NCBI RefSeq assembly: GCF_002443155.1
Contig: NZ_CP023667.1
Span: forward strand, 1,178,001-1,242,000
From: Alcaligenes faecalis
Lineage (GTDB): Bacteria > Pseudomonadota > Gammaproteobacteria > Burkholderiales > Burkholderiaceae_B
Direction of reading: 5' to 3'
Length of the DNA: 64,000 bases
Shown here: positions 24,605-33,616 of the stretch, one piece after another
Numbering within the stretch: the first letter of the stretch is position 1
How the letters are laid out: each line of letters starts with the position of its first letter
Program-made: the position numbers and the translations under genes
Notes under the pieces: generated by a model
What the model was told of the DNA's origin: nothing
Seen by the model: the letters and a program-made list of their open reading frames with translations, nothing else
The model's database searches: none

Positions 24605-25984
24605 ATGGCTGAGCAAGAATCCGCATTGCGGCCAGGGCAGGAGGCCCTGGTCCCTCCGGTTGCTGGCGGTTGGTTGCAAAAACATTTTGCTTATAAAGAG
24701 CGCGGCAGCTCCTTGCGCCAGGAAGTCCTGGCGGGGCTGACTACCTTTCTGGCAATGGTGTATTCCGTCTTTGTGGTGCCCTCCATGCTTGGCAAGGCGG
24801 GCTTTGATACCTCGTCGGTTTTTGTGGCCGTGTGTCTGACCAGTGCCTTTGGCTCTTTGCTGATGGGGCTGTGGGCGAATCTGCCGATTGCAGTGGGCTG
24901 TGCCTTGTCCTTGACCGCATTTTTGGCCTTTGACCTGGTGCTCGGGCAGCAACTTAGCCCGGCGGTCGCTTTGGGGGCCGTGTTCCTGATGGGCCTGATC
25001 TTTACCCTGATTTCCGCCACCGGGATTCGCACCTGGATTTTGCGCAATCTGCCTTTGGGCATTGCGCATGGCACGGGTATCGGGATTGGCCTGTTCCTGC
25101 TGATGATCGCCTCCAACGAGGTGGGCCTGGTCACCCGCAATACCGGCGCCGGTCTGCCGGTTGCCTTGGGGGATGTCACGTCCATGCCGGTATGGCTGAG
25201 CGTGCTGGGTTTGGCAGCCATTTTTGGCCTGGAGCGCCGTCGCGTCACGGGCGGTATCTTGCTGGTGATTCTGGGGCTGTCGGCGGTGGGTTTGGTCTTC
25301 GATCCCAATGTGCGCTTTACCGGCTTGTTTGCCATGCCTAGCCTGTTGGGCGAGAACTCCTTGATCGGCGCAATGGATATAGGTGGGGCTCTGAATGCCG
25401 TGGTCTTGCCCAGCGTGCTGGCGTTGGTGATGACGGCGGTGTTTGATGCTACCGGCACGATTCGTGCGGTGGCGGGCAACGCCGGGCAATTGGACAAGGA
25501 TGGCCAGATTATCAATGGTAGCCGTGCCCTGACGACGGACTCGCTCAGCTCCTTGGTCTCGGCCAGTTTGGGCGCCTCGCCTGCCGCGGCCTATATTGAA
25601 TCTGCAGCGGGGACGGCAGCAGGTGGCCGTACTGGCCTGACGGCCGTGGTGGTCGGTCTGGGCTTTTTGATGCTGATCTTCCTGTCGCCTTTGGCTGGAC
25701 TGGTGCCTTCCTATGCGACTGCGCCTGCCCTGATGTACGTAGGCTTGCTGATGCTCGGCGGCGTGCGCCATCTGAATACCGATGATACGGTCGATACCAT
25801 GGCGGGTCTGGTGTGTGCCGTGTTTATCGTGCTGACCGTCAATATCGTCACGGGTATCATGCTGGGCTTCTGCACGCTGGTACTGGGCCGTCTGTTCGCC
25901 GGCGAATTACGCCGCCTGAATGTGGGTACCGTTTTGATTGCACTGGCTTTGGCCGTGTTCTACCTGGGTGGCTGGGCCTTGTAA
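24605..25984 (+). CDS. NCS2-family purine permease (AzgA type, adenine/guanine/hypoxanthine)
   Basis: 459 residues with about 12-14 membrane segments. Family motifs are [23 protein letters not shown] near the start (residues about 40-62), [27 protein letters not shown] (substrate and H+ site) and [20 protein letters not shown]. It should import adenine, guanine or hypoxanthine with protons. The ATG has AAAGGAG nine bases upstream. A phosphatase gene follows 69 bases after. Confidence 0.9.
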   Translation: MAEQESALRPGQEALVPPVAGGWLQKHFAYKERGSSLRQEVLAGLTTFLAMVYSVFVVPSMLGKAGFDTSSVFVAVCLTSAFGSLLMGLWANLPIAVGCALSLTAFLAFDLVLGQQLSPAVALGAVFLMGLIFTLISATGIRTWILRNLPLGIAHGTGIGIGLFLLMIASNEVGLVTRNTGAGLPVALGDVTSMPVWLSVLGLAAIFGLERRRVTGGILLVILGLSAVGLVFDPNVRFTGLFAMPSLLGENSLIGAMDIGGALNAVVLPSVLALVMTAVFDATGTIRAVAGNAGQLDKDGQIINGSRALTTDSLSSLVSASLGASPAAAYIESAAGTAAGGRTGLTAVVVGLGFLMLIFLSPLAGLVPSYATAPALMYVGLLMLGGVRHLNTDDTVDTMAGLVCAVFIVLTVNIVTGIMLGFCTLVLGRLFAGELRRLNVGTVLIALALAVFYLGGWAL

Positions 25985-26053
25985 GGCTGTACTTGGGAAG
26001 GGCGGGCGTTCCCCTTTACACTAGCCCTTTTTCTGAAAACCAAAGGGGCACCT

Positions 26054-26665
26054 GTGCTGGTCGCATTTGATTTTGATGGCACGATTACAGACCGAGACAG
26101 CCTGCAGGACTTCATACGTCGCATGCGAGGCTGGCCGGTCTGTTTTCGTGCCTATTTGGCGTGTGTGCCCCGTGTCTTGGTGTGGGATCGCGGTCCGCAG
26201 CGTCGTCAGGCGATCAAGCATCGGTTTTTGCGCAGTGCCCTGGGTGGCTTGAGCCGGGAGCAGGTTCAGGTTTTGGCGGACACCTATGTGCGGGATTACG
26301 TGCCGCAGATAGTCCGCCCTGAAATGATGGAACGGGTCCGGGCCCACCGGGAGCGGGGCGATACGGTGGTGATGGTCAGCGCCTCGCCGTCCATTTATTT
26401 GCAGCCTTGGGCAAAGGCACAGGGGATGGCTCAGGTGCTGGCGACAGAGCTGGCCTTTGATGATCAGCAAGGTTGTGTGGGCATGGCCAGTGCAAATTGC
26501 TGGGGACAAGAGAAGGTCAATCGTCTTCAGGCCTGGCTGGGAGATAAACCCGTGGCGCTGGACATGGCTTATGGTGATAGTCCGGGCGATGCGCAGATGC
26601 TGGCGCATACGCGTCAGCCCTGGTTGCGGGGACGGGATCAGGCTTTACCGAAACTGGAAGCCTAG
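26054..26665 (+). CDS. HAD-superfamily phosphatase, subfamily IB (SerB-like)
   Basis: 203 residues. Motif I is FDFDGTITDRDS at residues 5-16 (nucleophile and acid Asp), motif II is VVMVSASPSIYL, and motif III/IV is AYGDSPGDAQML with the Mg2+-binding Asp. HAD-IB enzymes include phosphoserine and other small phosphomonoester phosphatases; the substrate is unknown. The start is a GTG at 26054 with AGGGG before it; an ATG alternative would lose motif I. Confidence 0.88.
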   Translation: MLVAFDFDGTITDRDSLQDFIRRMRGWPVCFRAYLACVPRVLVWDRGPQRRQAIKHRFLRSALGGLSREQVQVLADTYVRDYVPQIVRPEMMERVRAHRERGDTVVMVSASPSIYLQPWAKAQGMAQVLATELAFDDQQGCVGMASANCWGQEKVNRLQAWLGDKPVALDMAYGDSPGDAQMLAHTRQPWLRGRDQALPKLEA

Positions 26666-26760
26666 TACGCGATTTTACGGCTTCTCCCGTTCGGTTTGAG
26701 TATCAGACTCAGGAGCCTGGGAGCAGGTCCAAAGCCCAGTGCTAGAGATCAAAATAGCAA

Positions 26761-26800
26761 AATGCCCGACCAGAAACTGATTCTGGTCGGGCATTTTTTT
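26761..26800. terminator. Bidirectional terminator between HAD and HdeD genes
   Basis: A perfect 15-base stem (AATGCCCGACCAGAA at 26761-26775, inverted at 26781-26795) with a 5-base loop is followed by TTTTT on the plus strand and flanked by A-rich sequence on the other side. It can serve both convergent genes. Confidence 0.92.
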
Positions 26801-26867
26801 GGAGCCATTTGTAGTGATTGAATCGGCGGAGATCAAACCAGGCAGTGGTTTGATTCTGGCCGATGGT

Positions 26868-27437
26868 TCAGTTCTGATTGCGCTTGATCGCCATACCAAT
26901 CAACAAGCTGGCCCAACCTTGTGTCAGCAAATCTATACCCAGGATCAGTCCCAGAATCCATACGCTATTGCCGGGCCAGCCTGCAGCAATGATCAAACCG
27001 GCTGCCAGTGTAATCAGGCCGGAGAAAGCCATCCAGCCGCCGCCTGCCTGGGCCCGATTCTGGAACCAGATCCAGAGTCGGAATGCGCCGGAGGCAATCA
27101 GGAAGGCGCCAAAAATCAGAGTCAGGACGGTGGCACCTACCAAGGGGTTGCTAATGGCAATCAGACCGGCGAACAAGTACAAAATACCGCTCAGGCTCCA
27201 GAACAGAAAGCCGCGCCAGCCTTTGGAACTCCATGCATGAGCCAGATGCAGCACGCCGCCTATGCTCATCAGGATGCCGACATACACCACGCTGGCAACC
27301 GTGGCACCAACCACGTAGATCAAGGCGATCAGACCCAAAATGATCAGGGCAATGCCCAAACCGATAAACCATCCAGGTTTCAGGGGCAGTTGACGTAGCA
27401 ACTCAGAGCGATTGTTGTCATGTGGACTTAAGGCCAT
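26868..27437 (-). CDS. HdeD-family membrane protein
   Basis: 189 residues with six predicted membrane helices in pairs, including GLGIALIILGLIALIYVVGA, VGILMSIGGVLHLAHAW, GILYLFAGLIAISNP and FGAFLIASGAFRLW. HdeD is an inner-membrane protein linked to acid resistance in E. coli; in other bacteria the role is unproven. The gene is alone between two stem-loops. Confidence 0.9.
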   Translation of the reverse strand: MALSPHDNNRSELLRQLPLKPGWFIGLGIALIILGLIALIYVVGATVASVVYVGILMSIGGVLHLAHAWSSKGWRGFLFWSLSGILYLFAGLIAISNPLVGATVLTLIFGAFLIASGAFRLWIWFQNRAQAGGGWMAFSGLITLAAGLIIAAGWPGNSVWILGLILGIDLLTQGWASLLIGMAIKRNQN

Positions 27438-27764
27438 CTATGTACTCCTTGCAAGGTTAAACCGACGCTACGGTCTTAACTTTACTCCAGACCTGGGCAA
27501 GGGCCTAGTGATAGGCAAGGAGACTGCGCCAGAAACACGAAGGCCCTACCGTTGCGGTAGGGCCTATGGGCCGCTCTGGCGGCGGTGAACTGTCATGATG
27601 ACAGTTTGGGAAAGCTGTGTTTCAGACAGCTTACTGACACTATGTCAGTGGTTTCAATGTACGTTAGCCAATCAAAACCAGCCAATTATGGAAAACCCGG
27701 AAGTCTGAAACAAAGCCCTTCAAACCGTTTAAACAGGCGGCTTGAAGGGGCAGGAGACATGGCT
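27438..27764. other. Gap between HdeD and the copper cluster, with stem-loops
   Basis: 327 bases without a gene. Besides the terminator at 27711-27751 it holds a strong stem AGGCCCTACCG/CGGTAGGGCCT at about 27541-27566 and a smaller ACTGACA-ctat-TGTCAGT hairpin near 27633. The HdeD promoter should lie in the first 100 bases, but I cannot place it. Confidence 0.5.
27711..27751 (-). terminator. Terminator of the PCuAC/SCO transcript
   Basis: On the minus strand GCCCCTTCAA (27751-27742) pairs with TTGAAGGGC (27723-27715), followed by TTTGTTTC, 14 bases after the PCuAC stop codon. Confidence 0.7.
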
Positions 27765-28244
27765 TTAGTGGCCGTGTGCGCCCTGGTGACCCTGGCCAGC
27801 CTTGGTGTTCAAGGCACGGACCGGAGCGCTGATTTTCAGCTCTTCCTTCTGACCGGCGGCGTTCTGGATGTCCAGGGTGAGATCCACGGAGCTGCCTGTC
27901 TCAACCTGCTTGTCCAGACCCAGCAGCATGATGTGGTAACCACCGGGCTTCAGTTCCACAGCCTTGCCAGCGGGCAGGTCGATTTTTTCGACCTGGCGCA
28001 TGCGCATGACTTCATTTTCCATGGCCATTTCGTGCACTTCCACCTGTTTGCTCAGGCTGCTGCTGGCACCCAGCAACTGAGCGTTGTCAGTGGATTGCAG
28101 CACCATGAAGGCGCCGGTGGCTTGCTGGCCGGGAACCGTGGCGCGGACCCAGGGATCGGTCACGGTGACTTCGGCCTGGGCCAGGGTGGGCAGACTCAGC
28201 AAGGCGGCCAGGGAGAAAAGAGAGCTAGCAATAGTACGTTTCAT
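27765..28244 (-). CDS. Periplasmic copper chaperone PCu(A)C
   Basis: 159 residues. A cleavable signal peptide ends at TLAQA, and the mature domain shows the copper site of the family: HEMAMENEVMRMRQV, then KPGGYHIMLLGL. Such proteins deliver Cu(I) to the CuA or CuB site of cytochrome oxidases, often with a SCO protein, whose gene lies immediately upstream. The C-terminus ends in a His-rich tail (GHQGAHGH) that may bind copper. I chose the ATG at 28244, which has AGGA eight bases upstream, over a GTG at 28268 that overlaps the SCO gene. Confidence 0.92.
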   Translation of the reverse strand: MKRTIASSLFSLAALLSLPTLAQAEVTVTDPWVRATVPGQQATGAFMVLQSTDNAQLLGASSSLSKQVEVHEMAMENEVMRMRQVEKIDLPAGKAVELKPGGYHIMLLGLDKQVETGSSVDLTLDIQNAAGQKEELKISAPVRALNTKAGQGHQGAHGH

Positions 28245-28264
28245 GTTGGTAATCCTGTTGAGGT

Positions 28265-28882
28265 TCACTTGCTCAAAGCCAGTACCTGGCGGATATCAGC
28301 CACGGCCTCTTCAGCCGTTTGCGTGTGACGCAGGGCGATCTGCAACTTGCCTTGCGTGTCGTACACATAGGTCAAGGCGCTGTGGTCCATGGTGTAGCTG
28401 GAGCCGGTAGGAACCTTTTGGTAGAAGACTTTGAAGTCGCTGGCGGTCTTGGCCAGCTCTTCTTCGGTGGGACGCAGGGCCACAAAACCGGGGTCGAAAG
28501 CCTGCATGTAGGCACGTAGCAGTTCGGGCGTATCGCGCTCCGGGTCAATAGAGATAAACAAGACTTGCAGCTTGTCGCCATCCTCGCCCAGCTGTTCCTT
28601 GATCTCGACGGCACGGGTCAGTGCTGTCGGGCAGACGTCGGGGCATTGAGTGAAGCCAAAGAAGATCAGCACGATCTTGCCGCGATAGTCGGCCATGGTG
28701 CGACGTTGGCCTTCGGTATCGAGCAAGCTGAAATCCTTGGCAAAGTCGGCACTGCTCATGTCCACACCTTCCAGATTACGAAAGGCAGGCTGCTTGGGGG
28801 CCTTGTCGCCGCAGGCGCTCAGGACCAAAGGAGTCGCCAGCATGGCAAGCAGCAGCTGGCGGCGTGAGAAGGAGGCGTTCAT
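28265..28882 (-). CDS. SCO1/SenC/PrrC-family copper lipoprotein
   Basis: 205 residues. A lipobox, LVLSAC, anchors the protein. The thioredoxin-like domain has the copper-binding CxxxC in FTQCPDVCPTAL and the distant His in YTMDHSALTYV. SCO proteins insert copper into cytochrome oxidase or protect against redox stress. The gene stands between a DUF2946 gene and PCuAC on the same strand, forming a copper-delivery cluster that could serve the CcoN-like oxidase or others elsewhere. Confidence 0.93.
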   Translation of the reverse strand: MNASFSRRQLLLAMLATPLVLSACGDKAPKQPAFRNLEGVDMSSADFAKDFSLLDTEGQRRTMADYRGKIVLIFFGFTQCPDVCPTALTRAVEIKEQLGEDGDKLQVLFISIDPERDTPELLRAYMQAFDPGFVALRPTEEELAKTASDFKVFYQKVPTGSSYTMDHSALTYVYDTQGKLQIALRHTQTAEEAVADIRQVLALSK

Positions 28883-28938
28883 AGAAATATCCCGCTAATT
28901 GACAACATAGGGTGGCTGCGCCGGGCAGCCGAGGCTGG

Positions 28939-29355
28939 TCAGGAAACGAGCGAGGAGGGAGGCCCGCGCGCACTCAGGGGCGGGCCCGTCAGGGGAAGAA
29001 CGGGAGCCGCCGCCTGTTGGGCAGTGTCCCAGGTAAATCGTGGTGTAGGTGTCAGATTCCAGGCAGGGCCGGGATCATCATTCAGGGCTTTTTGTGCCTG
29101 GGCCTGGGCGAACAGACAGGCCGCATGCAGGCTGTGTTGCTCGTCGTGCTGCGGGCCGTTGGGCAACTGGCTGCTCCATTGGGCCAGGAAGGGATCACCC
29201 TGAACGCACAGACTGAGCGCGGCCGCATTGGCCGGATCGGCGCTGGGCATGTAGCCATTGGGGATCAGGCCACGCAAAAACAGGGCGCAGATTGCCAGCA
29301 CCAGTAAAAACCGGCTGCGAGTACCTGAGAAGGGGAATACGCAGTGCCTGACCAT
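28939..29355 (-). CDS. DUF2946-like protein of the copper cluster
   Basis: 138 residues. An N-terminal hydrophobic segment (FLLVLAICALFLRGLIP) is followed by NGYMPSAD, LSLCVQGDP and an AACLFAQAQAQ region with conserved cysteines, the pattern of DUF2946 proteins, which are often encoded beside copper and cobalt genes. The function is unknown. It starts the minus-strand cluster with SCO and PCuAC; the gap to SCO is 56 bases. Confidence 0.75.
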   Translation of the reverse strand: MVRHCVFPFSGTRSRFLLVLAICALFLRGLIPNGYMPSADPANAAALSLCVQGDPFLAQWSSQLPNGPQHDEQHSLHAACLFAQAQAQKALNDDPGPAWNLTPTPRFTWDTAQQAAAPVLPLTGPPLSARGPPSSLVS

Positions 29356-29437
29356 GATCAGAGCATTCTAGTACAGATGGAAATTTGTTTGCCCAGATTC
29401 TGTGGCACAGTAGACGCCTATCATCAAGGAGCTTGAT

Positions 29438-29602
29438 ATGCGACAGATAGGTGGGGTGCTGAGCGCCTTGGTCATGGTCTTGGGACTGGCGGCGTGCTCA
29501 AGCCCGAACCGTTCCGATGACAGCAGCTGGAGTCGGCCGTCGGGCGTTGAAGTTTACGGGGAAATGGATGCGGGGGTAGGGACGCGGCGGCAGTCCCACT
29601 AG
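29438..29602 (+). CDS. Small lipoprotein, 54 residues
   Basis: MRQIGGVLSALVMVLGLAAC is a lipoprotein signal with lipid Cys20, followed by a Ser-rich stretch and GVEVYGEMDAGV. An AAGGAG sequence lies six bases before the ATG, and a stem-loop covers the stop codon. The YGxxDAGV end resembles the first beta strand of proteobacterial porins, though nothing barrel-like follows. Function unknown; short lipoproteins of this type are common in Burkholderiales. Confidence 0.75.
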   Translation: MRQIGGVLSALVMVLGLAACSSPNRSDDSSWSRPSGVEVYGEMDAGVGTRRQSH

Positions 29603-29613
29603 GGAGACTGCCG
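29586..29613. terminator. Stem-loop at the end of the small lipoprotein gene
   Basis: GCGGCAGTCCC pairs with GGGAGACTGCCGC around the stop codon (one base bulged). There is no clear T-run, so termination is likely but not certain. It lies between two convergent genes. Confidence 0.5.
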
Positions 29614-29622
29614 CTTGCAGCG

Positions 29623-31329
29623 TTAAGCCAGGGCTTGGCCTGCGCTGTCAGCTGCATCCTGTTTTTTCACGATATCTTCAGGATCAGCTTCATCATTCAA
29701 GTGCGACAAGGCTTTGCTCAGGCTGTAGGCCGGTTCAAAGGAGTCGGGGTTGGCCATGGGCCAGCCCACGCGGAAAATCGTTTGACGATAGTGGCCGCGC
29801 AAGAGCTCGCCTTTTTTCAGATCCGGGAACAGGGCCGACATCACGCGCACTTCGCCGTTGCTGATGCGACGGGCAATATGGTGAGGGCGTAGCTGGTCCG
29901 GGTGTTCCAGGCCAGCGGCGCCCAGCAATTCAGCCAGTGCCTTGAGCGTATTGCCGTGGAAACTGGCCACGCGCAGGGATTTGTCATCCACCACCAGGGC
30001 TTTTTGACGTTGCGGATCTTGTGTTGCCACGCCGGTCGGGCATTTGTCGGTATGACAGGCTTGAGCCTGAATGCAGCCAACGGCAAACATGAAGCCGCGT
30101 GCGCTATTGCACCAGTCGGCACCCAGGGCCATGATGCGAGCCATATCAAACGCGCTGATGATCTTGCCCGAGGCGCCCAGACGGATTTGCTCGCGCAAAC
30201 CGATACCCACCAGCGTGTTATGAACCAGGCGCAACGCCTCGCGCAAGGGGGTGCCGACGTGGTCAATGAATTCCACGGGGGAGGCACCTGTACCACCTTC
30301 AGCACCATCGACCACAATAAAGTCCGGTGTAATGCCTGTTTTCAGCATGGCTTTGGCAATGGCAAACCATTCCCAGGGGTGCCCGATACAGAGCTTGAAG
30401 CCCACGGGTTTGCCACCGGACAAGGTACGTAGCCTGGCCACAAATTCCAGCAGTTCTACAGGGGAGTGGAAAGCACTATGGCTCGCTGGCGAGTTGCAGT
30501 CCACGCCTTCTGGCACACCGCGCGCCAGGGCAATTTCAGGCGAAACCTTGGTGCCGGGCAAGATGCCGCCGTGGCCGGGTTTGGCCCCTTGCGACAGCTT
30601 GATTTCAATCATCTTGACGTGATCCTGGGTAGCGCGCTCGGCAAAGCGTTCGGGCGAGAAGTTGCCGTGCTCATCGCGGCACCCAAAATAACCCGAGCCA
30701 ATATTCCAGATCAGATCGCCACCGTGGCGCAGGTGATAGGTGCTGATACCGCCTTCGCCTGTGTCATGAGCAAAATTGCCCATCTTGGCCCCTTTGTTCA
30801 GGGCCAGAATGGCATTGGCCGACAGAGCCCCGAAACTCATGGCTGAAATATTCAGCACCGACAGCGAATAAGGCTTGGTACAGTCCGGCCCGCCCACATC
30901 AATGCGGAACTGCGAGTCCTTGATGTGCTTGGGGGTCATGGAGTGGTTGATCCACTCGTAGCCATTGTTATAGACCTCCTGATGGGTACCAAAAGGCTGC
31001 TTGTCGATTTCTTGTTTGGCGCGCTGGTACACCAGGGAGCGGTCGGCACGCGAGAAGGGCAGTTGTTGCTCATCGCCTTCCAGAAAGTACTGGCGAATTT
31101 CCGGGCGAATGGCTTCAAAAATGAAGCGCAGATTGCCAATAACCGGGTAGTTGCGACGAATGGCGTGACGAGTTTGAGTGATGTCCACCAAGCCCTGAAT
31201 GCACAGGGCCAGCCCTGGTATCGCCAGCCATAGCCAGCTTGCGCTTCTGAACAAGGAAAGCAGCAAGAAAAGGGCGGTCAGGCCAATGATGATGTAGAAG
31301 GCGGTGTAGCGTGTCAGCCACTTTTGCAT
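29623..31329 (-). CDS. FMN-binding glutamate synthase-like protein, membrane-anchored
   Basis: 568 residues. Two membrane helices (about residues 9-45) precede a domain equal to the FMN/Fe-S synthase part of GltB: SFGALSANAILALNKGA, GEGGISTYHLRHGGDLIWNIGSGYFG, KPVGFKLCIG, DGAEGGTGASPVEFIDHVG, and the 3Fe-4S cysteines in VGCIQAQACHTDKCPTGVATQDP. It lacks the glutaminase domain of GltB, so it is not full glutamate synthase; an amino-transfer or FMN oxidoreductase role is likely. The ATG at 31329 has GGAG upstream; a TTG 15 bases earlier is less likely. Confidence 0.9.
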   Translation of the reverse strand: MQKWLTRYTAFYIIIGLTALFLLLSLFRSASWLWLAIPGLALCIQGLVDITQTRHAIRRNYPVIGNLRFIFEAIRPEIRQYFLEGDEQQLPFSRADRSLVYQRAKQEIDKQPFGTHQEVYNNGYEWINHSMTPKHIKDSQFRIDVGGPDCTKPYSLSVLNISAMSFGALSANAILALNKGAKMGNFAHDTGEGGISTYHLRHGGDLIWNIGSGYFGCRDEHGNFSPERFAERATQDHVKMIEIKLSQGAKPGHGGILPGTKVSPEIALARGVPEGVDCNSPASHSAFHSPVELLEFVARLRTLSGGKPVGFKLCIGHPWEWFAIAKAMLKTGITPDFIVVDGAEGGTGASPVEFIDHVGTPLREALRLVHNTLVGIGLREQIRLGASGKIISAFDMARIMALGADWCNSARGFMFAVGCIQAQACHTDKCPTGVATQDPQRQKALVVDDKSLRVASFHGNTLKALAELLGAAGLEHPDQLRPHHIARRISNGEVRVMSALFPDLKKGELLRGHYRQTIFRVGWPMANPDSFEPAYSLSKALSHLNDEADPEDIVKKQDAADSAGQALA

Positions 31330-31638
31330 AAAGACTCCTGCCAAGAAAACGGGGTGAGAGGCAGGATTTAGGGTACCTGCCCATCAGGCTGCCAACATCA
31401 TAGAACGCTGCCGTACGGTTTGACCATGCCTGGACAGCGATAGTTTATGAAAACTAACAATGAAAAATTTTGTGACTGACCAAAGGATGAATGAGCGTGG
31501 ATTGTTGAGCCATCAAAGGCTGGATGGCGTGCGGAGAAACTGCTGCGCCGCAGCATGAGATGGATGTTTTTACCTCATGGCTCATGCTTGAGTGCCTGGA
31601 TAGAAACGGCAGGAAACAGGGCATTCAGCCGTCTGTAA

Positions 31639-31668
31639 TTGAATAGGTAGGTAAGCTATCTATATAAT
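31639..31668 (+). promoter_or_regulatory. Promoter with MarR-type palindrome, FUSC-MarR operon
   Basis: TTGAAT (31639-31644) and TATAAT (31663-31668) are 18 bases apart, and the spacer ends in the near-palindrome TAGGTA-agc-TATCTA (31648-31662). A repressor bound there would block polymerase, which suggests autoregulation by the MarR protein of the operon. The start codon lies 35 bases after the -10 with no clear ribosome-binding site. The remaining bases of the 373-base gap from 31330 hold nothing else I recognise. Confidence 0.65.
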
Positions 31669-31702
31669 CATGCTTTAGCTACTGTTCGGTTTCCCTTTTC
31701 TT

Positions 31703-33616
31703 ATGTTTGCCTTTGCTCCCTGGATCCAGCTGGATCGGCCCGCGCTTTTACATGGTCTGAATATGGCCATGGCTGCCTGGCTATCCTTTGGAATCGCTGT
31801 TCTGCTATCCGTTGATAATCCCTTCTGGGCCGCCATGCCGGTGTGGGTCTTGTCTCAAGCCTACCGTGGGCTGGTGTACGAACGGGCTTTGTGGCGGATT
31901 CTGGGAACCTTGGTGGGAGCAGGGCTGGGGCTGGCCTTCTTGCATTTGCCCAATCCTTATTTGCAATTGCTGGGCATGGCGCTGGTGGTGGGGGTGGCGT
32001 CGGCCTTGACCCATGTGTTTCGGGGCGCCTTTTCCTACTTGCCCATGTTGGCGGGGATTACGATTGGCGTGGTGGTCTTGCCGTCTGTGCTGGCTCCGGA
32101 TGCGTCATTGGATCTGGCCTTGTCGCGGGTGGAGTGCACCTTGATCGGGGTACTGGTAACCACCTTGCTCTGTTCCCGGACCACACCGCGCAGTCAGCGC
32201 AAGACTTATTACCAGCGGGTGCGCGTCCTGGCGGCGGATGCCTTGCGCATTGCTGCCCATGCTTTGGGTCCGTCTTATCAGCAGCCGGATCAGAGCTCGT
32301 GGACTCGTGTTCGCCAGGAGATTGTGGATCTGGATGCGCAAGCTCGTATTCTGGCGGCGGGTTCTCTGGATGCTTATCGACGCCTGCCTTATGTGGATGC
32401 GTTCCTGTACGCTGTGATCGAGCTTCTGGCCGCCAGCGCGCTGATTGCCCAGCAACGGGAGCGGGGCCTGTCGCCAGTCGCGGATTATGTACAGGACTTG
32501 CAGGAACAGGCGCAGCGTTTGCAGGATGGTCTGAGCTTGCGGGTGCTGGGCAAGACAGCCTTGCGGCAAGAAGGACAGATCAGCCTGGCGCGCTTGCGCC
32601 GTGCAATGGGACAAATACAAAGAGCGGAGCAGGGCTTGTTCGCTGAACGGGTGCAGCCTGAACGGCACCGTGTTCTGACGACGCCCGCCATCTCGGTGGA
32701 TTGGCCCCTGGCCATCCGTACTGGCCTGATCAGTGGCTTGGCCGCATTCACGGCAGGCGGCGTGGCGTACGCTTTGGCCAGCCCCGCGCTGGAGTTGATG
32801 GCGATTGGGGTGTGTACCTTCTCCATTATTCTGGGTTCCATGCCGCGTCCCCAATTGATGAGCCGAACCATGTTTACCGGGATCGCGGTGGGTGTTCTGG
32901 TCGCCAGCTTTTATCGCTACTTCGTCCAGCCGCAGCTGGTCGAAGACTGGCAGGTCATTCTGTCCGTGCTTCCTTTTCTGGTGATCGGCGGTTTGTTACG
33001 TGCCAACCGTCCTACCTCGACCTGGGCCTTGGACGCGAATATGTGTTTCCAGTTGGCCAGTCAGGCCGGGATGGCGGCGGTCAGTTGGCCCGTCATCATG
33101 AAGGAGTCCTTGCCTTTGCTGGCGGGCTCCGCGGTGGTGTGCAGTGCCTTCTTCCTTTTGCCTCGCCGTACTCATCCTCGTGGGCAAGCCTTGGTAAGGC
33201 GTGTGGTGCGTGAACTGTATTCCCTGATCAAGCGTTCGCGTCCACGCCTGTTCCGGGTCTGGCGTGCGCGAGTAGCGCGGCAATGGGTGCGCCTCTGGCA
33301 CTGGATGGGAGAGCAGACTCCCCATGGCTTGCTGTCCTTGATCAACCTGGGGCATGCAGTGGTGGCGTTAAAGCGGCTCGCCAAACGCGGGCCGGAGCAG
33401 CAGGCCTGTGTCGTGCTGGTCTGTGAATTGCTGGAAGGGTTCGAGCATCAGCCCGTGGAATTGGCCCAGCAACTGCTGCGTATCGGCCAGTCGTGTACCG
33501 ATACGGTATTGATGCAGGCGATTATGGATGTCGCCCAGTCCTTGCAGGGAGCGACACCGATTCTGGTTTATGCTTACCCGCCTAATGCTATGCCTCGTGC
33601 TGTGGAGACCTCCTGA
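31703..33616 (+). CDS. FUSC-family inner-membrane protein (YccS/AaeB-like)
   Basis: 637 residues. Two membrane blocks (about residues 15-160 and 335-480) flank a helical cytoplasmic region, and a C-terminal cytoplasmic domain of about 150 residues follows. This is the FUSC/aromatic acid exporter layout. No HlyD-type partner is encoded next to it, unlike the pair at 21.5-24.3 kb. A MarR regulator gene overlaps its stop codon (TGATG), so the exporter is probably induced by a small aromatic ligand. Confidence 0.85.
   Translation: MFAFAPWIQLDRPALLHGLNMAMAAWLSFGIAVLLSVDNPFWAAMPVWVLSQAYRGLVYERALWRILGTLVGAGLGLAFLHLPNPYLQLLGMALVVGVASALTHVFRGAFSYLPMLAGITIGVVVLPSVLAPDASLDLALSRVECTLIGVLVTTLLCSRTTPRSQRKTYYQRVRVLAADALRIAAHALGPSYQQPDQSSWTRVRQEIVDLDAQARILAAGSLDAYRRLPYVDAFLYAVIELLAASALIAQQRERGLSPVADYVQDLQEQAQRLQDGLSLRVLGKTALRQEGQISLARLRRAMGQIQRAEQGLFAERVQPERHRVLTTPAISVDWPLAIRTGLISGLAAFTAGGVAYALASPALELMAIGVCTFSIILGSMPRPQLMSRTMFTGIAVGVLVASFYRYFVQPQLVEDWQVILSVLPFLVIGGLLRANRPTSTWALDANMCFQLASQAGMAAVSWPVIMKESLPLLAGSAVVCSAFFLLPRRTHPRGQALVRRVVRELYSLIKRSRPRLFRVWRARVARQWVRLWHWMGEQTPHGLLSLINLGHAVVALKRLAKRGPEQQACVVLVCELLEGFEHQPVELAQQLLRIGQSCTDTVLMQAIMDVAQSLQGATPILVYAYPPNAMPRAVETS

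Noticed and set aside
24431..25771. A 446-codon minus-strand open frame
   Set aside because: It is antisense to the purine permease and is extremely rich in Gln, His and Arg, typical of a shadow of a membrane-protein gene.
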